NCBI GenBank assembly: GCA_030267565.1
Contig: BRXU01000003.1
Location: 2,340,001 to 2,404,000 of the forward strand
Source of the DNA: Pleodorina starrii
Taxonomy: Eukaryota; Chlorophyta; Chlorophyceae; Chlamydomonadales; Volvocaceae
Direction: 5' to 3'
DNA: 64,000 bases
Shown here: positions 1 through 11,018 of the stretch, in pieces
Numbering within the stretch: the stretch's first letter is position 1
How the letters are laid out: every line of letters begins with the position of its first letter
Translations under genes and position numbers: made by a program
The notes under the pieces: generated by a model
The model's database searches: none
The model's input: the letters and a program-made list of their open reading frames with translations, nothing else
What the model was told of the DNA's origin: nothing

Positions 1-2574
1 ATTAAGCCTTAATCCGTCGTTTTAATCCAAGTGTAAACACCCTCTTAGCGGGGGCGTGTGCTCGGTGTCTCTCTTGCATCAGTTTTATTGTGTAACTTTA
101 TCAAAGTGGTTGGAATGAGGAAGTCACATTCTTCAGCATGATTAAGACTGCTGATGTGAATAGCCGGAACCAACGACATCGGCAAACCGAACTTCAGCAT
201 GTTACTGTCAAAGAACGGGACTTCCTGCCCCTAACAACTTTGATAGAAGATATCATAACATGTTAACTTATATTATATTACTTGAGAGGCAGAAGGAGCA
301 CACTCCCCCTCCAACCGACGAGCGGCCAAGCTCTCCGCCCTAGCTACTTGGGGAATGGTGATGCTCGCCTGACATCCCTAGTTTACTTTCATATACGTCT
401 GATTGTCGCCCAGGAACCTGATCGCTATAAAGGCAAGCTGGAAAGGAGGACCTGACCGCAAGGAGGGTATGACCGCACGCCAACGACCATCGCCAGGAGC
501 CCCCGCTGCATCGGCAGCAAAGCTCATCAATCCGAACTCACCAGATGGCACGTATGGCCGTGTAGGGCCAGAGAATGGGCGTTGGCAATGCGCGTTGAGC
601 CGGCTTGCAGAGCAATCCTAGTGGTACAAAGCGGGTACAAAGGGCAGCAGACTTCACAGTTGAGCGCGCCGCAAAGAGCCAAGTCGCTGGACATGATCAA
701 ATGTCATGAAACAACAATTCAGACCAACCTACAATGAGCTGTGGCAATACTTGTTTGAGCCATGCCAAGGATTCACGTGTTTGGGCGCTCCTTGGGCTGC
801 TTAAGATGTAATTGTATTGGGATGTCAACAACAAGGTCGGTATATGGCGTTTTTCATGTAAGAGAACACGAAGGGTTACGGACCTACGGTCACCATTGTT
901 ATCGTGACGTACGTGGGACGAGAAGCCCGACTTTGCGTGCGCGAAGCTGCGCGTCCAACTATGCACACCTTTTGTGGAAGGGAATCGATTGCTTGCGCTA
1001 TCTCGCTACATTCTACCACCGCAACTTACATAAACCTTTCAGGCGTTTGGCGCAGAGGCTCCGGCAATTCGTGCAGGCTTTACAACAGTCGCGTCATTGC
1101 TGTCGCTCATATTACGCTCGTCAAATAAAAGCTTAATATTCTTAGGGTTTTAGGGTTTGCGCAGCTTAGAAATTGTGCCACGTAATCTTCCGTGGACCGT
1201 GGTCTTCTCTCTTCTGGTCCAGGTATGTCGTACAATCGCCTGTATAGGAGTCTGCTCGAGTAGTAAGGCCCCCAGGATTTCTGTAGTTGCTCAGGCGCCA
1301 CAGACATGCTCGCGGCAACTGTAAAAGACGGTATATGACTTGTTTCATTTTACAACGCAATGTGCTGGGGGAGAAACGGTCATCTTTCGCTCTTGGCCAT
1401 TTTCCTCCGCGCCTCCGGGGACGCGTGGGGACGCAATGTTCCTTTCCGAGCATGGTCTGCCTACGTGGCTCCTATATATCACAACAATAACTTCATCTAT
1501 TAAATTACTGTTAAGGTTTTTGCCGGTGGTCGCACGGTCTCTTTTTCCAAGGCTCGCATATATGAGGCGCTTTGGCCGGCGCCTTGCATTCATGCCCGCA
1601 CAAGGACGATAGATGCACAAAATTCCATATCTTATAGCTTCAAGTAATGTGACACTTGCACTGAAAGGGCTTCGCACTTTGCAGGCCGGCACTTCCTGAC
1701 CTCGCCAATGTCGATTCTTCCCACAGTAAACGTTACACTGGCCTGTACTGGCCTTTTCCAGGGTTCTTATTATGCCGCCCCTCGCACAATTACGCGAGAT
1801 GCCCACGCCCGCTCGCCCGCCGACACGTATGCATGCGGGACGATGCGGCGCGATTTATAGCCTTCGCGGCCCACTTCGCGACTCGACTAGGCGCGATTGC
1901 TCGTGTCCTGCACCTCCCCCGAGACCACCAACCGCCTGGAGGAACGCTACATATGCCAGCACCAAGCGCTAGGCCCCAACGGCAAAACATACCCAAGGGC
2001 GCCCCCAACACCTGTGCGTGCATCCACGCGCGCCTCTTCAAGTGAACTGCGCCGTGCTAGCTCGTGTGCGCCTGCCGAGGCTCCGATTAGCTGTCACGCG
2101 ACTGCAGCACTGCCGAAGAGCGCAACCGTTTGCTAAGCGGTGTCTTTGGCATTGACGGGATGCAACGATGCAAAGTGCGCGGAGCGAAGCAGTGTGGTTG
2201 TTGGGTGCCGAGTTGCAGCATGCAGGCTGTCGTGCTTAGGGTGCGGCGCACCACATGTTGATTGAGGGTCGGACCGTACGGCTTCCACCAGGAAAAACCG
2301 GAGACGGATTTAAGTCATGGCTGTCGAGATCCGCTGTCGAGCTGCTGAAGAGGTGTTGCCCTCATTCGGGTTTCCCACGCAAGTAGATAGACGACAAGTC
2401 GACCACCCTTAACGTAGTCTCTTCCGACTCGCACGCCTGCCTTCCACTCCCAAGTCCCTAGGATCATGGGATGGGGGGGTGGAAATACCGGTAATGAGTG
2501 GACAGGACGCAGGAGCCAGCCTGTTCAGCGGGACGTACATTCCGCGCCGCCTTTCAGCTACAGGCATGCTGCTT
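1..2574. other. Intergenic region without recognisable gene
   Basis: This stretch is less GC-rich than the rest of the window. Open frames on both strands are short, mutually overlapping and lack recognisable domains, splice-consistent extensions or low-divergence repeats of the array. The only notable item is a pair of telomere-like motifs near 1140-1156. No protein-coding call can be supported. Confidence 0.5.
1139..1158 (+). repeat. Short interstitial telomere-like repeat
   Basis: About two units of the chlorophyte telomere motif TTTTAGGG are visible here, the first imperfect. Only two units are present, so this is a minor internal occurrence and not a chromosome end. Confidence 0.4.
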
Positions 2575-3223
2575 TCATGCGCGGGCCACTGTCAGTCGTG
2601 ACTCGTGAGCTAAAAGGAAGATCGTGAGGTAGGCGCCACCGCCACTGCCGCCACCGATGAGGACGACGACGACAACAGGTGCGTGATTATGGGTGAGCAA
2701 CTGAGAGGGGGAGCACTTTGACTTGGTGCGTTTCGGTTTTGTCTTTGGACGGCGGGAGGGAGGCCTCACTCCCAGATCAATGCTACTGAGCAGCCGAGCG
2801 ATCGGGCTGCCTGTACGGCACTCGTGATCGCCAAGAAGTACCGTATTCAGTTCTAGTCGCACCAACTTCCGTGCCTGCGGGCCTCGGACCGCCACGCAGG
2901 CGCTGCAGTACCGTATCGGGTGAAGGGCGCGGACCGCAGAGCCCAACGACGGTCTAAGCACTTTGCTCCGGTGATCCTTTAGGGTCCACTCTGCGTGTGA
3001 ATGATGCATACGGTAGTTGGGGGGTGCGTGCGTGACCCAATACCCAGAACGACTACTCATAAGAGCCAGGGGCCCAGTATCTCATGATTCGCCTTAAGGT
3101 CCCAGGTTGAAGCGGGCTATCGATCAGGTCGTTCTCGCCGCGGCGGTGCACCTGCAGCCCCTTGTGGCCCGCGGCGGTGACATCAACCAGCAGGCCAGCA
3201 GCCGGCGGCGGCCCACATATGGT

Positions 3224-3228
3224 TTACA
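3224..3228 (-). terminator. Candidate poly(A) signal TGTAA for copy 1
   Basis: On the minus strand this reads TGTAA, the usual poly(A) signal of Chlamydomonas nuclear genes. It lies about 1.55 kb past the copy 1 stop. The same motif sits at the equivalent place after copies 2, 3 and 6. Its use is unproven. Confidence 0.25.
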
Positions 3229-3589
3229 ATGCCACCACCCTCGGGGTCGCAGACATTATGAGCGAGCACGAAGCGCCCCTGGGAGCCGCGCTGCCGGAAT
3301 CAGCTGCACAGATGCAGCTGTCGTGCGGCCGCGGTAAACCGACAGCATGCCCGCGAACAGCTGGGGTTCTCTCACGCACCCAGCCGGGGTTGCCTGGGCT
3401 AGGCTCACGCATCCTTGCATCGATATGACGGGGCCCGCCCTTGATCGTATGCGCTTCTGATTGTGCATGTGGCGCGGGGCTGATGGCGCAGCTACTCGAG
3501 AGGATAGAGGGTGAGTAGGGGGGGGGGTCGTTCGGCGTTTGGGCAGCATGTTGGTTCCATGTATGTTGGAGGGGGAAAGGGGGCGTCAG

Positions 3590-3891
3590 CGGTGCACGCG
3601 CCCTTAGTTCGCAGTCTCCGCCATCTGTGCACTGGATAGCCGCCCCGCAGCTGCCCCCAGCACGGACCTCCGCGTTGACCATACGATCGAGGCAGCAGTC
3701 ATCATGGCGGTTCCACAGCACAATTCGTGTGACCTTCATGACGCTTCCCAAGTCGATTGACAGCCACTTGGCTGTGTCCTCGAACGTAGTGTGCATGAAA
3801 GTGGTCCTGTTGCCATCCACGGCATACTTCGCTGGGAACGAGAGACCATAGTTAGAAGAGGCGTAGGCAAACTTGTTCAGGGCCTGGTTAA
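3590..3891 (-). pseudogene. Orphan F5/8 type C (discoidin/fucolectin-like) domain exon
   Basis: Minus-strand translation gives a clear galactose-binding-like/discoidin signature: an N-terminal NQALNKFAYASS stretch, then AVDGNRTTFMHT, WLSIDLGS and VLWNRHDDCCLDRMVNAEVR. In this fold family these are the start of the barrel, the exposed loop, the core strand and the WNR/R-N-A motif of eel-fucolectin-like lectins. A plausible CAG acceptor lies just before the first codon at 3891, preceded by a pyrimidine-mixed tract. A possible donor (GTGCAC) lies near 3597. No signal peptide, further domains or matching exons are seen on either side. The block is embedded in the 3' flank of copy 1, so I read it as a captured exon or gene remnant; it could instead be one exon of a gene whose other exons I cannot recognise. 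Confidence 0.6.
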
Positions 3892-4779
3892 CTGCGGCGG
3901 CGGGGCACAGAAATGGACGGGAGTCGTCACGCACGCGGCCGTGAGGATGGTCTCTCAAGCTATCAATCAAGAAGTACGCAGTGGATGGGCGAATGGATCG
4001 ATACAGGACGACGCGTGCGTGCGTGCGCGACGACTGCAAATCCCTATGCGTGGTCTCAAATCACGTTGTGAGCCCATCCAACACTGCGCCCTGCCCACAG
4101 CATCCCCGTACCCAGCACACGTACACTACATGCGCTATGCAACCCCCCATGGGTTGAGCACCGTACGTCGCCCGACAGCCAAGATGACCGGTGTGCCGCG
4201 ACATGGCCGGACGTGGCGAACCGTGGCGCGGCGTAACGTACCAGCAACGTGGCGGGGCGCGACGTAATGCGGTATTGCAGCCCCGCCGACGGCAGCTGCC
4301 ATGCCTTGCAGCACTCGGCTGCCTCCCTAGACGAGGGCTCTGCAATGCTGTCTCTAATGCAGTACAGCGAAGGCAGAACCGAACTTGTCGAGTCTGCTCT
4401 TATCGGAGCTGCCAAGTGCAGCTTGAACCACGTCCACGAGCGCAGCACGCGCACGGCCGGCATGCACAACCTCAAGCCAATGCATGCCCCCGACCGAACA
4501 ATTCGTACCAGATGGGATGAGTCGCCCCCTGGCGGCACCCAACGTCTGCATGCCCCCGCCCCGCCATCAGAGTACGGACGGCTCTCGCTCCGGAACACCA
4601 AACACCGAGCATGACAACCCCCTCCCCCTTCCCCTAACACACACCGATCATCATGACAGGGTGGCTGTGTGGCAGCCCTACCGACCCCCGGCACCGGACA
4701 ACACGGTAAGCCGCATCCAACCCACATACGCCCCGCGCTACGTGGCAAGTCTGCCGCCGCTGTTCGTTGCTGCCGCGAG

Positions 4780-6880
4780 CTAGGCCCCTTGGGCGCCAGG
4801 AGACCGCCGCCGCCGCTGCTGCTCGCCCAGCCATGCCAGCAGCGCCGCGTTCCATTGCGCCTCCCTGTCCTCTACCCACTTGACCGTAGCATCCCAGTCC
4901 GGTTCGGGGCAGCCCAAGTCCAGCAGGCACTGCAGCACGGCGACTGAGACCCCTCTGGGGATGCAGTCCGCCAGCAGCTCCCCCGGCGGCCCCCAGGGGC
5001 AGCCCAGCCGGTGCAGGCAGCGGAGCATCGCCAGATCACCGTTGCGGGCGGCTCCGAGGTAGGCGCCGCCATCGAGCTGAGGCCGCCAAGGAACATACAC
5101 GATTGCCTTACAGCCACACATCAATGCAGGGACGGGCGGTTGGGCAGTCAGGGGCATGCAGCCTCACAGCCTAGCTCTCCGGCAGCGGAGTTATCTTGCA
5201 CCGCTGCTTTGGCAGCTTGGCAAACAGTGACTTTGTCCTGGAAGGCGCACGTGTGAATCTGAATACGGCACCGACGCCATGACTAACACCTCTCGAGCAG
5301 CTCGACGGACGTATGACACACGGTGGCCCGGTACACGCGTCTAACGGACCTGCCGAGTGACCTGGCTGGGCACAGCGCATGCAAAATGAACCACCGGTGG
5401 GCCACAACTGGTGGGCCACGCGAAGCGCATCGTACATGTGGTGGTGACAAACGAGAACGGCGACACCCACCGGGAAGCGGCAGCCCCGCTCCACCAGCCA
5501 CTCCAGCGCCTCTTCGCAGCCGCTCGCGGCGCCGTTGGGGATGGCACTGGGGCCCAAGGCCCAGCCGCGGACGTGAAGCCAGGTCATCAGCTCAAGGTTG
5601 CCGCTCGCCGCCGCGCAGTCGAGCAAGCTAGCTGCGCCGTCAGCGGGTGCGAAGCCCAGGACCTCCACCGCCCAGACCACCAGCGGCAGGTGTCCCGCCC
5701 GGGCCGCCTCTACCGCAACAGAATGGGTGTTGACGGGCAAGCCGCTGGCGTGCAGGTACTGCAGTACGGCCAGGTGGCCCTGGCGGGCTGCAACCGTCAC
5801 GGGGAACTGATAGTCGGTGGGCCGCACCCCCGCTTGCTCCACCAGGAAACGCAGGGCGGCAAGATTGCCGAGACGGACCGCAGTGTTCGCCACCGCCGCC
5901 TCCAGGGGGTAGCCCCGGCCGCGCAGCCACAGCAGACGCGCCACCGCTGCATCGCCGTTACCAGCCTGAACAGCGGACTCGCACGCCCTTGCTGTGCGGG
6001 GGTAGCCCAGCCCCTCCATCCATTCCACTTTGGCCTGCCAATCGGGGGTGGTGCTGCTGGCCGCGGCAGTCAGGATGTCACCCCGATACTCCTCACCGAG
6101 CTGCTCAAGCTGCTGCTGCAGTTCGCTGCCGTGGCGCCCTGCCATGATCTGCTGCCGCAGCCGCTGCAGCGCCGCCAGGCTCAAGCACTCCGCCGCGGCC
6201 ATCAAGAATGGCCAGCAGACACCGCCGTTGGGGCGGCCCTGTAATTTCGACAGCAGCCACTGCATAAGGTCCTCCTGCCCGCCCCGGGCAGCTGAGCAAA
6301 CGACGTACGAGTCGAGGCGGCAGCCGCTGGCCAACATCCACTCGCACACGTGCCGGTGGCCGGCCTTCGCCGCGGCGAACAGAGAATCACCCCAGAGGCA
6401 GCCGCTGGCCAACATCCACTCGCACACGTGCCGGTGGCCGCCCCGCGCCGCGGCTGACAGAGAAGCGCCCCAGAGGCAGCCGCGGGCACGCAGCATCTTG
6501 CACATGTCGAGCTGGCCCGCGGCTGCGGCGGCCTCAAGCAGCTCGCACCGAAGATCATGACCCGCATTAACCAGGGCGACCTCCAGGTTGGCGACGCTGT
6601 CGCTTGCCGCCGTCAGGCACAGCAGCTGCAGCCGCTGCTTGCGAGACAACGCGCGAAAAGCGCCCGGGCGGCCCCACCGCTCCCGGAACACGTGGATCGG
6701 TGACGGAAGCGAGAGCCGCAAGGTCTTGTGGTGTGCGAACTGCTGCGATGTCGTCTTATCGACCAGTCGTAATGTGCTTGCCACTTCGTTAGCTGGCAGA
6801 TGGTGCGCAATGCACGCCACGATGCCCGGCAGCCAAATGCTCGAGCCGTCTGGTGTACGCAGAGTGACCGACCGAGACAT
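4780..6880 (-). CDS. F-box-like/ankyrin repeat protein, copy 1 (inverted)
   Basis: Proposed two-exon gene: exon 1 at 6880-5471, intron 5470-5077 (donor GTGGGT, acceptor CTCAG), exon 2 at 5076-4780; about 568 residues. Residues ~15-47 (WLPGIVACIAHHLPANE...LRLVDK) look like an F-box, and the rest is a run of short ankyrin-type repeats of the form AAxxGxLxxxxWLxxxGC. By family knowledge such proteins recruit substrates to SCF ubiquitin ligases; that role is inferred. Both splice sites are phase 0. Joining them continues the repeat rhythm, whereas read-through gives a low-complexity tail. This copy is the only one on the minus strand of the window, and it has one extra 26-residue repeat relative to copies 2-7 (78-bp spacing at 6321 and 6399). 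The start ATG lies just after an A/T-rich leader conserved in all copies. Confidence 0.8.
6321..6476 (-). repeat. Tandem 78-bp ankyrin-coding repeat, extra unit in copy 1
   Basis: Two adjacent 78-bp units encode successive repeats ending CEWMLASGC. Copies 2-7 have only one unit here. The two units are not identical. The unit reading WGDSLFAAAKAG matches the single unit of copy 3, and the one reading WGASLSAAARGG matches copy 4. Unequal exchange between paralogues therefore explains the gain better than simple recent slippage. Confidence 0.7.
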
Positions 6881-7101
6881 TTTTTGCCCCTATTTCATTC
6901 ACACCTACGCTCAAGGATTCCCGCGCCTGAATGGAACAGCATAATGCCGAACATGTAAGATGGCAGAAGGCCCAAGAACTTATCCAAAGAGGTAAACTGG
7001 TCATCGATGGAAAAAGTGTTGTTTTACTGAGCTTGCTCCATGCGACCATGCCATTTTTGCTCCTCAGAAGCTCAGATCCGGATTCCGTACGGCGGCCGTT
7101 A
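6881..7101 (-). promoter_or_regulatory. Conserved 5' flank/promoter of copy 1
   Basis: Read on the minus strand, this segment matches the roughly 220 bp before the start codons of copies 2, 3, 5, 6 and 7. Shared items are the ATACGG/GGATTCCG area, a GAGCAA..AACAC..TTTT block, CTTGGGCCTTCTGC, CATCTTACAxGTTCGGCATTA and a short A-rich leader. Homology stops near 7101. A promoter role is inferred from conservation and position only. Confidence 0.45.
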
Positions 7102-8341
7102 GGTGGATGAGGGCGGCGGTGGAGAACCACCTTCAGCTGGCCCTCCCTGCCCACGTCTGCACCTGCTTCTTCGGGCAAACCCGTGATGGCAAAGGTGCAC
7201 GCAGGCGGTGCGCTGGTTCCTAGTTGACGCAATTTTGTGCAAGTTTCAGGCCGCACGACCAGCGCCCACCTTGTGTTTACACCGCCCAATATATTGGATG
7301 CATACATGCTGTACAGATGCAACCGGCCATCGGGGGCCGAACCAAGGATTCAATTATGGACGACAGTAACCGACCCGTACCGCACGACATCGCACGCGCA
7401 GCAGGCGACAGGATTTTCGCATTGTGGCGTTGGCGCCGTTCGCGTTGGGTTGAGAGTTCACACCATTGCAGTCGCTTGTCGTGGCACAACTTATAGGACA
7501 GTTGTTTCCATCGAACCTGTTGTCTATGATGAGGCGAATGCCTGAAAACCCAAAGCTATTCCTGTGCTATTAACAGCATTAAATATCACGCATTGATGGA
7601 GGACATGACATGAATAATAGGTGATATATTCGACTCCAGCTTCGTGAACGTGTTGGGCTTGGAAACCAGTGAACAACGAGGTAGCCCAATTTCCTAAACA
7701 CACATAAGGCATAACTCGAGGCAGCGGCAATAGGTTGCCTTGCTCCAACCTGTTTACAACGAGTGGGCCATAATGGTCGTTCTTCAGCCGGCGCCCGGCG
7801 CGCCCGAGTTGATGTCCTTTCGCCGGCGGCTGGCTAATATACTTGGGCTGTCCATGGGATGGTGCCTGATGGTAAGGGAAAGCCAACGACGAGGCTCAAC
7901 CAGTCTGGGGCGACAAGGGTGGAGACGTGGAGTTTTGAGGGCGCGCCCTTGACTGGCCGTCAACGGCATACTCCTCCCTTGCGTTAACGCTGCGCGTTTT
8001 CCCCACACCCCGTCACCGTAGTGTGGGGAAAGCCGCTGCTGTGACGTGCGTTCTGCGGCGGGATCACCGACTGAAGGGCTGTCCGTGCGATTCTGCGTGG
8101 ACAGGACAGGGGCCCCCATACAGCTCCTGGACCATGGCACAGTACGGCCGGTGCACTATCTCAGCGCCTTCGTCTGGCATCCGCCGCCTGCCAGGCCAAC
8201 GCCTAGCTATCTCCTCCCCCAGCCGCCTACCGCCGCCGTCACCGCTAGCCGCACCGCAGTACCCTATATTCCCCACAACCTCAACACACCAAGCCCCGCC
8301 CTCCCCGCCAACCCTGCCCCCACCCCCTTACCCCCCTTACG
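7102..8341. other. Intergenic region between copy 1 and MFS gene
   Basis: No complete gene is recognised. A minus-strand stretch near 7110-7210 reads as a non-repetitive, coding-looking peptide (TFAITGLPEEAGADVG...) ending at the edge of array homology, and may be a gene remnant. The missing 5' exon of the downstream MFS gene should lie here, but no convincing membrane segment was found. Confidence 0.4.
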
Positions 8342-8431
8342 CCGTCTCCGTCTCCGCTCCGTCTCCGCTCCGTCTCCGCTCCGTCTCCGCTCCGTCTCCG
8401 CTCCGTCTCCGCTCCGTCTCCGTCTCCGCTG
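8342..8431 (+). repeat. 11-bp CT-rich minisatellite
   Basis: There are about eight near-perfect copies of CCGTCTCCGCT, followed by pyrimidine-rich tracts that run into the 3' splice site of the MFS exon at 8509. It probably forms the polypyrimidine part of the upstream intron. Confidence 0.85.
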
Positions 8432-8509
8432 CGGTATCTTCCTACCGCTGCGCTATCTTCTTTTTACCACCCCCACCCCCACCCCCCACCTTACTCCCTC
8501 CCCCTCCAG

Positions 8510-11018
8510 GTGTCCGTCGTGTTCATACAGCTGAGCACCACCACCCTGGCCGCCCGCGACTTCGCCGGAGCCGCCACCGCCACACTGCCCGCCGGCATCA
8601 TGATGGCCGCCGCCACCCTCTCTGCAGCGCCCGGCTCACTGGCCATGAAGCGCCTCGGCAGGCGACCCGTCTTCGCCGCGTCCGCCGCTGCCGGCGTCGC
8701 GGGCGGCGTGCTGCTGGTGCTGGGCGCGCGCTTCCGGCAGCTGGGTCTGCTGATCGCCGGCAGCGTGCCGCTGGGCGCCTGCTTCGCGCAGGCCAACAAC
8801 CTGCGTTTCGCCGCCACGGAGTTTGCGCCGGCGGGCTTTGAGCCCAAGGCGCTGTCGCTCGTGGTGACGGGCGCGGTGCTGGCGGCGGTGGTGGGGCCCG
8901 AGGTGGCTCGCCACACGCGGGCCGCGATGGAGCCCACCTACACCGCCACGTACGTGTTCCTCACGGGGCTGACCGGGCTGTATGCGGTGCTTGTGGGGGC
9001 GATGATCGAGTTTGGGGCGCTGCCGGAGCTGGTGGCGGACAAGGCGGAAAGGGCGGCGGACAAGGCGGTGGTGACGGCCGATGTAACGGTAGTGGATGCG
9101 GGCAGTGGTCCCGCGGCGGCGCAGAACGTGGGTGGTGAGGCTGAGGGAGCAGCAACACCACCAGCGGCAGCGGCAGCGGCGGCGGCGGCAATGGAGTGCG
9201 GGACGTCGTCGGTGGGTGGCTCCGCCGTAGCTTGCCCCCAGGAGCAGCAGCCGCTGCATGTCGCAACCACCACCACCACCACCCTCCCGGAAAACGGCGT
9301 GCAGCAAGCACCAGCGACAGCATCAGCGACTGCTCCAGGAACAGCAGCAGCATCGGCGCCAGGGTCGGCAGCACCCGGGGAGCAGCAGCTCACGCGCCAG
9401 TTGACTGCGGCGTCCGCCGCCAAAGGCGCCGGCGGGGCATCCAGCGACTCCACCCTTGTTGTGGTCGGTAAGCTCGACTGTGGGTCAACGGTCCAAGGAA
9501 AGGATGCGGATGCCCGACATGCTGATGCCCCAGCTGATGACCCGGGGGCCGTCATCTCCAGTGGCAGCAACAGCAGCAGCTGCAGCGGTGTGCGTTCCTC
9601 TCAGCCGCTCCGAGACCTGTTCCTGTCCTGGGATTACGTGGTGCCGGTGCTGACCGCCAGTCTGTCGTACTGCGGAATGGCAGGTGCGCCGCGCCGGACG
9701 AGCCGGACGAGAGGGGAGGGGCGGGGCCGGGCTGGGCTGGGCTGGGCTGGTTCCCGTGTTGCGTGCATGCGGCCGCACGCCGCCTCGGCCCAGCTGGTTC
9801 CCCCGGGGGGGACACACGAGAACCGCTCCTCCTCCGCCGGTAGAGTCGATCTGCTGGACCCGGACTGAACCGTTGGCCTGTATGACGGGGTCGTATATGT
9901 GAGGGTGTTGAGGGAGGTGTATGTACAGCGAGGTGAGGTGAGGTGAGGGCAGCGATGAGGTACCTCGGTGGTGGGGGATGGAGGGGGTTCACGCGCCCCT
10001 GGGTTGCAGGCAAGCCGAGGGAGAGGCTGTTGTGGCCGCCACGCCGCGCATGTCCTCGCTCATGTACCGTGTCGCACTGCATCGCACCCCGTTGCATCGC
10101 ACTGCATCTCAGGGATGATGACCGCGAGCCCGCTGGCCATCCGGGATGCGGATTACAGCTTCAACGAGACGACCCAGGTGGGCGGGTGGGAGGTGGTGGG
10201 GGCTGATGGGGGGCGGGTGGGCTGGTGGGGGCTTGGACGGGTGGGCTGGTGGGGGCTGATGGGCTGGTGGGGGCTGATAGGCTGGCGGGCTGGTGGGGGC
10301 TGACGGGCTGGTGGGGGCTTGGGCTGTACGGATCTGATCCGTCCTTCCTTCCTGTCGCCCGTCCGTGCGTGGCGTGTGTGTGTGCGCTTGCCCCTGCCTC
10401 CTGCCTCCTGCCTGCACGCCTCCACCCGCCCACCCCTCCGCCGGCGCCCCTCCCTCCCTCCCTAACCTCCCTCCCTAACCTCCCTAACCTCCCTCCCTTC
10501 CCCCCTCCCGCAACCCCACACGCACACGCCCCCAGGTGATCCAGGTGCACATCATCTCCATGTTCCTGCCCTCCCTCCTCACCGGCCACGTCATCGCACT
10601 GCTGGGCGCCACCACCACCATGACAGCCGGCTCCGCGGTGCTGCTGGCCGGCACCGCAGTCTTCTTTGCCGGCGGCCGCCTGCCCGTCTTCTTCGCGGGC
10701 AACGCGGTGGTGGGACTGGGCTGGAACTGGTCCTACGTGGGCGCCTCGGCGCTGGTGGCCGCCACCTGCAGCGCAGCGCCGGAGGCCCGCTTCGCGGCGC
10801 AGGGCGTCATGGACACGGCCGTGCTGGCGGGCACGGGGCTGGCGGTGGTGCTGGCGGGGACGCTGTACAGCAGCCTGGGGTGGCGTGTGTACGGCGCGGT
10901 GTTCCTGGGGGTCAGCGGGCTGATGCTGGCGGCGGACCTGGCGATGGCAATGGCGGGGCGCGCAGCGGCGCGGCGGAGGGCGGGGGAAGGGGGCAGCGGT
11001 GGCGGAAAGGCGTCGTGA
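8510..11018 (+). CDS. MFS transporter, N terminus not found
   Basis: There are three phase-consistent exons: 8510-9683, 10113-10177 and 10536-11018 (TGA). Every intron has GT..CAG borders, and the 65-bp middle exon restores the frame exactly. The joined product of about 570 residues is a major facilitator superfamily permease. After one partial helix it has the TM2-TM3 signature GSLAMKRLGRRP, then helices up to about residue 170. A hydrophilic Ala/Thr/Ser-rich loop of roughly 200 residues follows, then LFLSWDYVVPVLTASLSYCGMAG, MMTASPLAIRDA and the last helices ending in a basic tail. It resembles bacterial-type MFS_1 permeases with an ATATLP..MKRxGRR N half. The substrate cannot be told. An upstream exon with the start codon and the first half of TM1 must exist, because the first exon here opens at a splice acceptor, but I could not place it. 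Alternatively, the gene is 5' truncated. Confidence 0.8.
10178..10330 (+). repeat. GGGCTGGTGGGGGCTGAT-type intronic minisatellite
   Basis: Intron 2 of the MFS gene opens with repeated G-rich units of about 17-20 bp (variants of GGGCTGGTGGGGGCT). Further on, at about 10445-10500, it has a pyrimidine repeat built of CTCCCTAAC units before the acceptor at 10535. Such G-runs could fold into quadruplexes in RNA; that is inference. Confidence 0.75.

Larger units (their letters stand above)
2575..4779 (-). repeat. 3' flank of copy 1, inverted member of the array 3' repeat
   Basis: Read on the minus strand, this block matches the sequence that follows every other F-box/ankyrin gene in the window. 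It contains the block beginning after the exon-2 stop, the conserved TTACA/TGTAA position at 3224-3228 and the segment near 2800-3060 that recurs at about 23.6, 29.4, 49.5 and 54.7 kb. It shows that copy 1 was duplicated together with its downstream DNA and then inverted relative to the array. A discoidin exon (3.6-3.9 kb) lies inside it and is not seen in the other copies. Confidence 0.7.

Noticed and set aside
1139..1158. Chromosome end suggested by TTTTAGGG motifs (also 38374, 45358 and 50760)
   Set aside because: Each site has only two or so units, some of them of a different form (ATTAGGG), and lies inside ordinary sequence.
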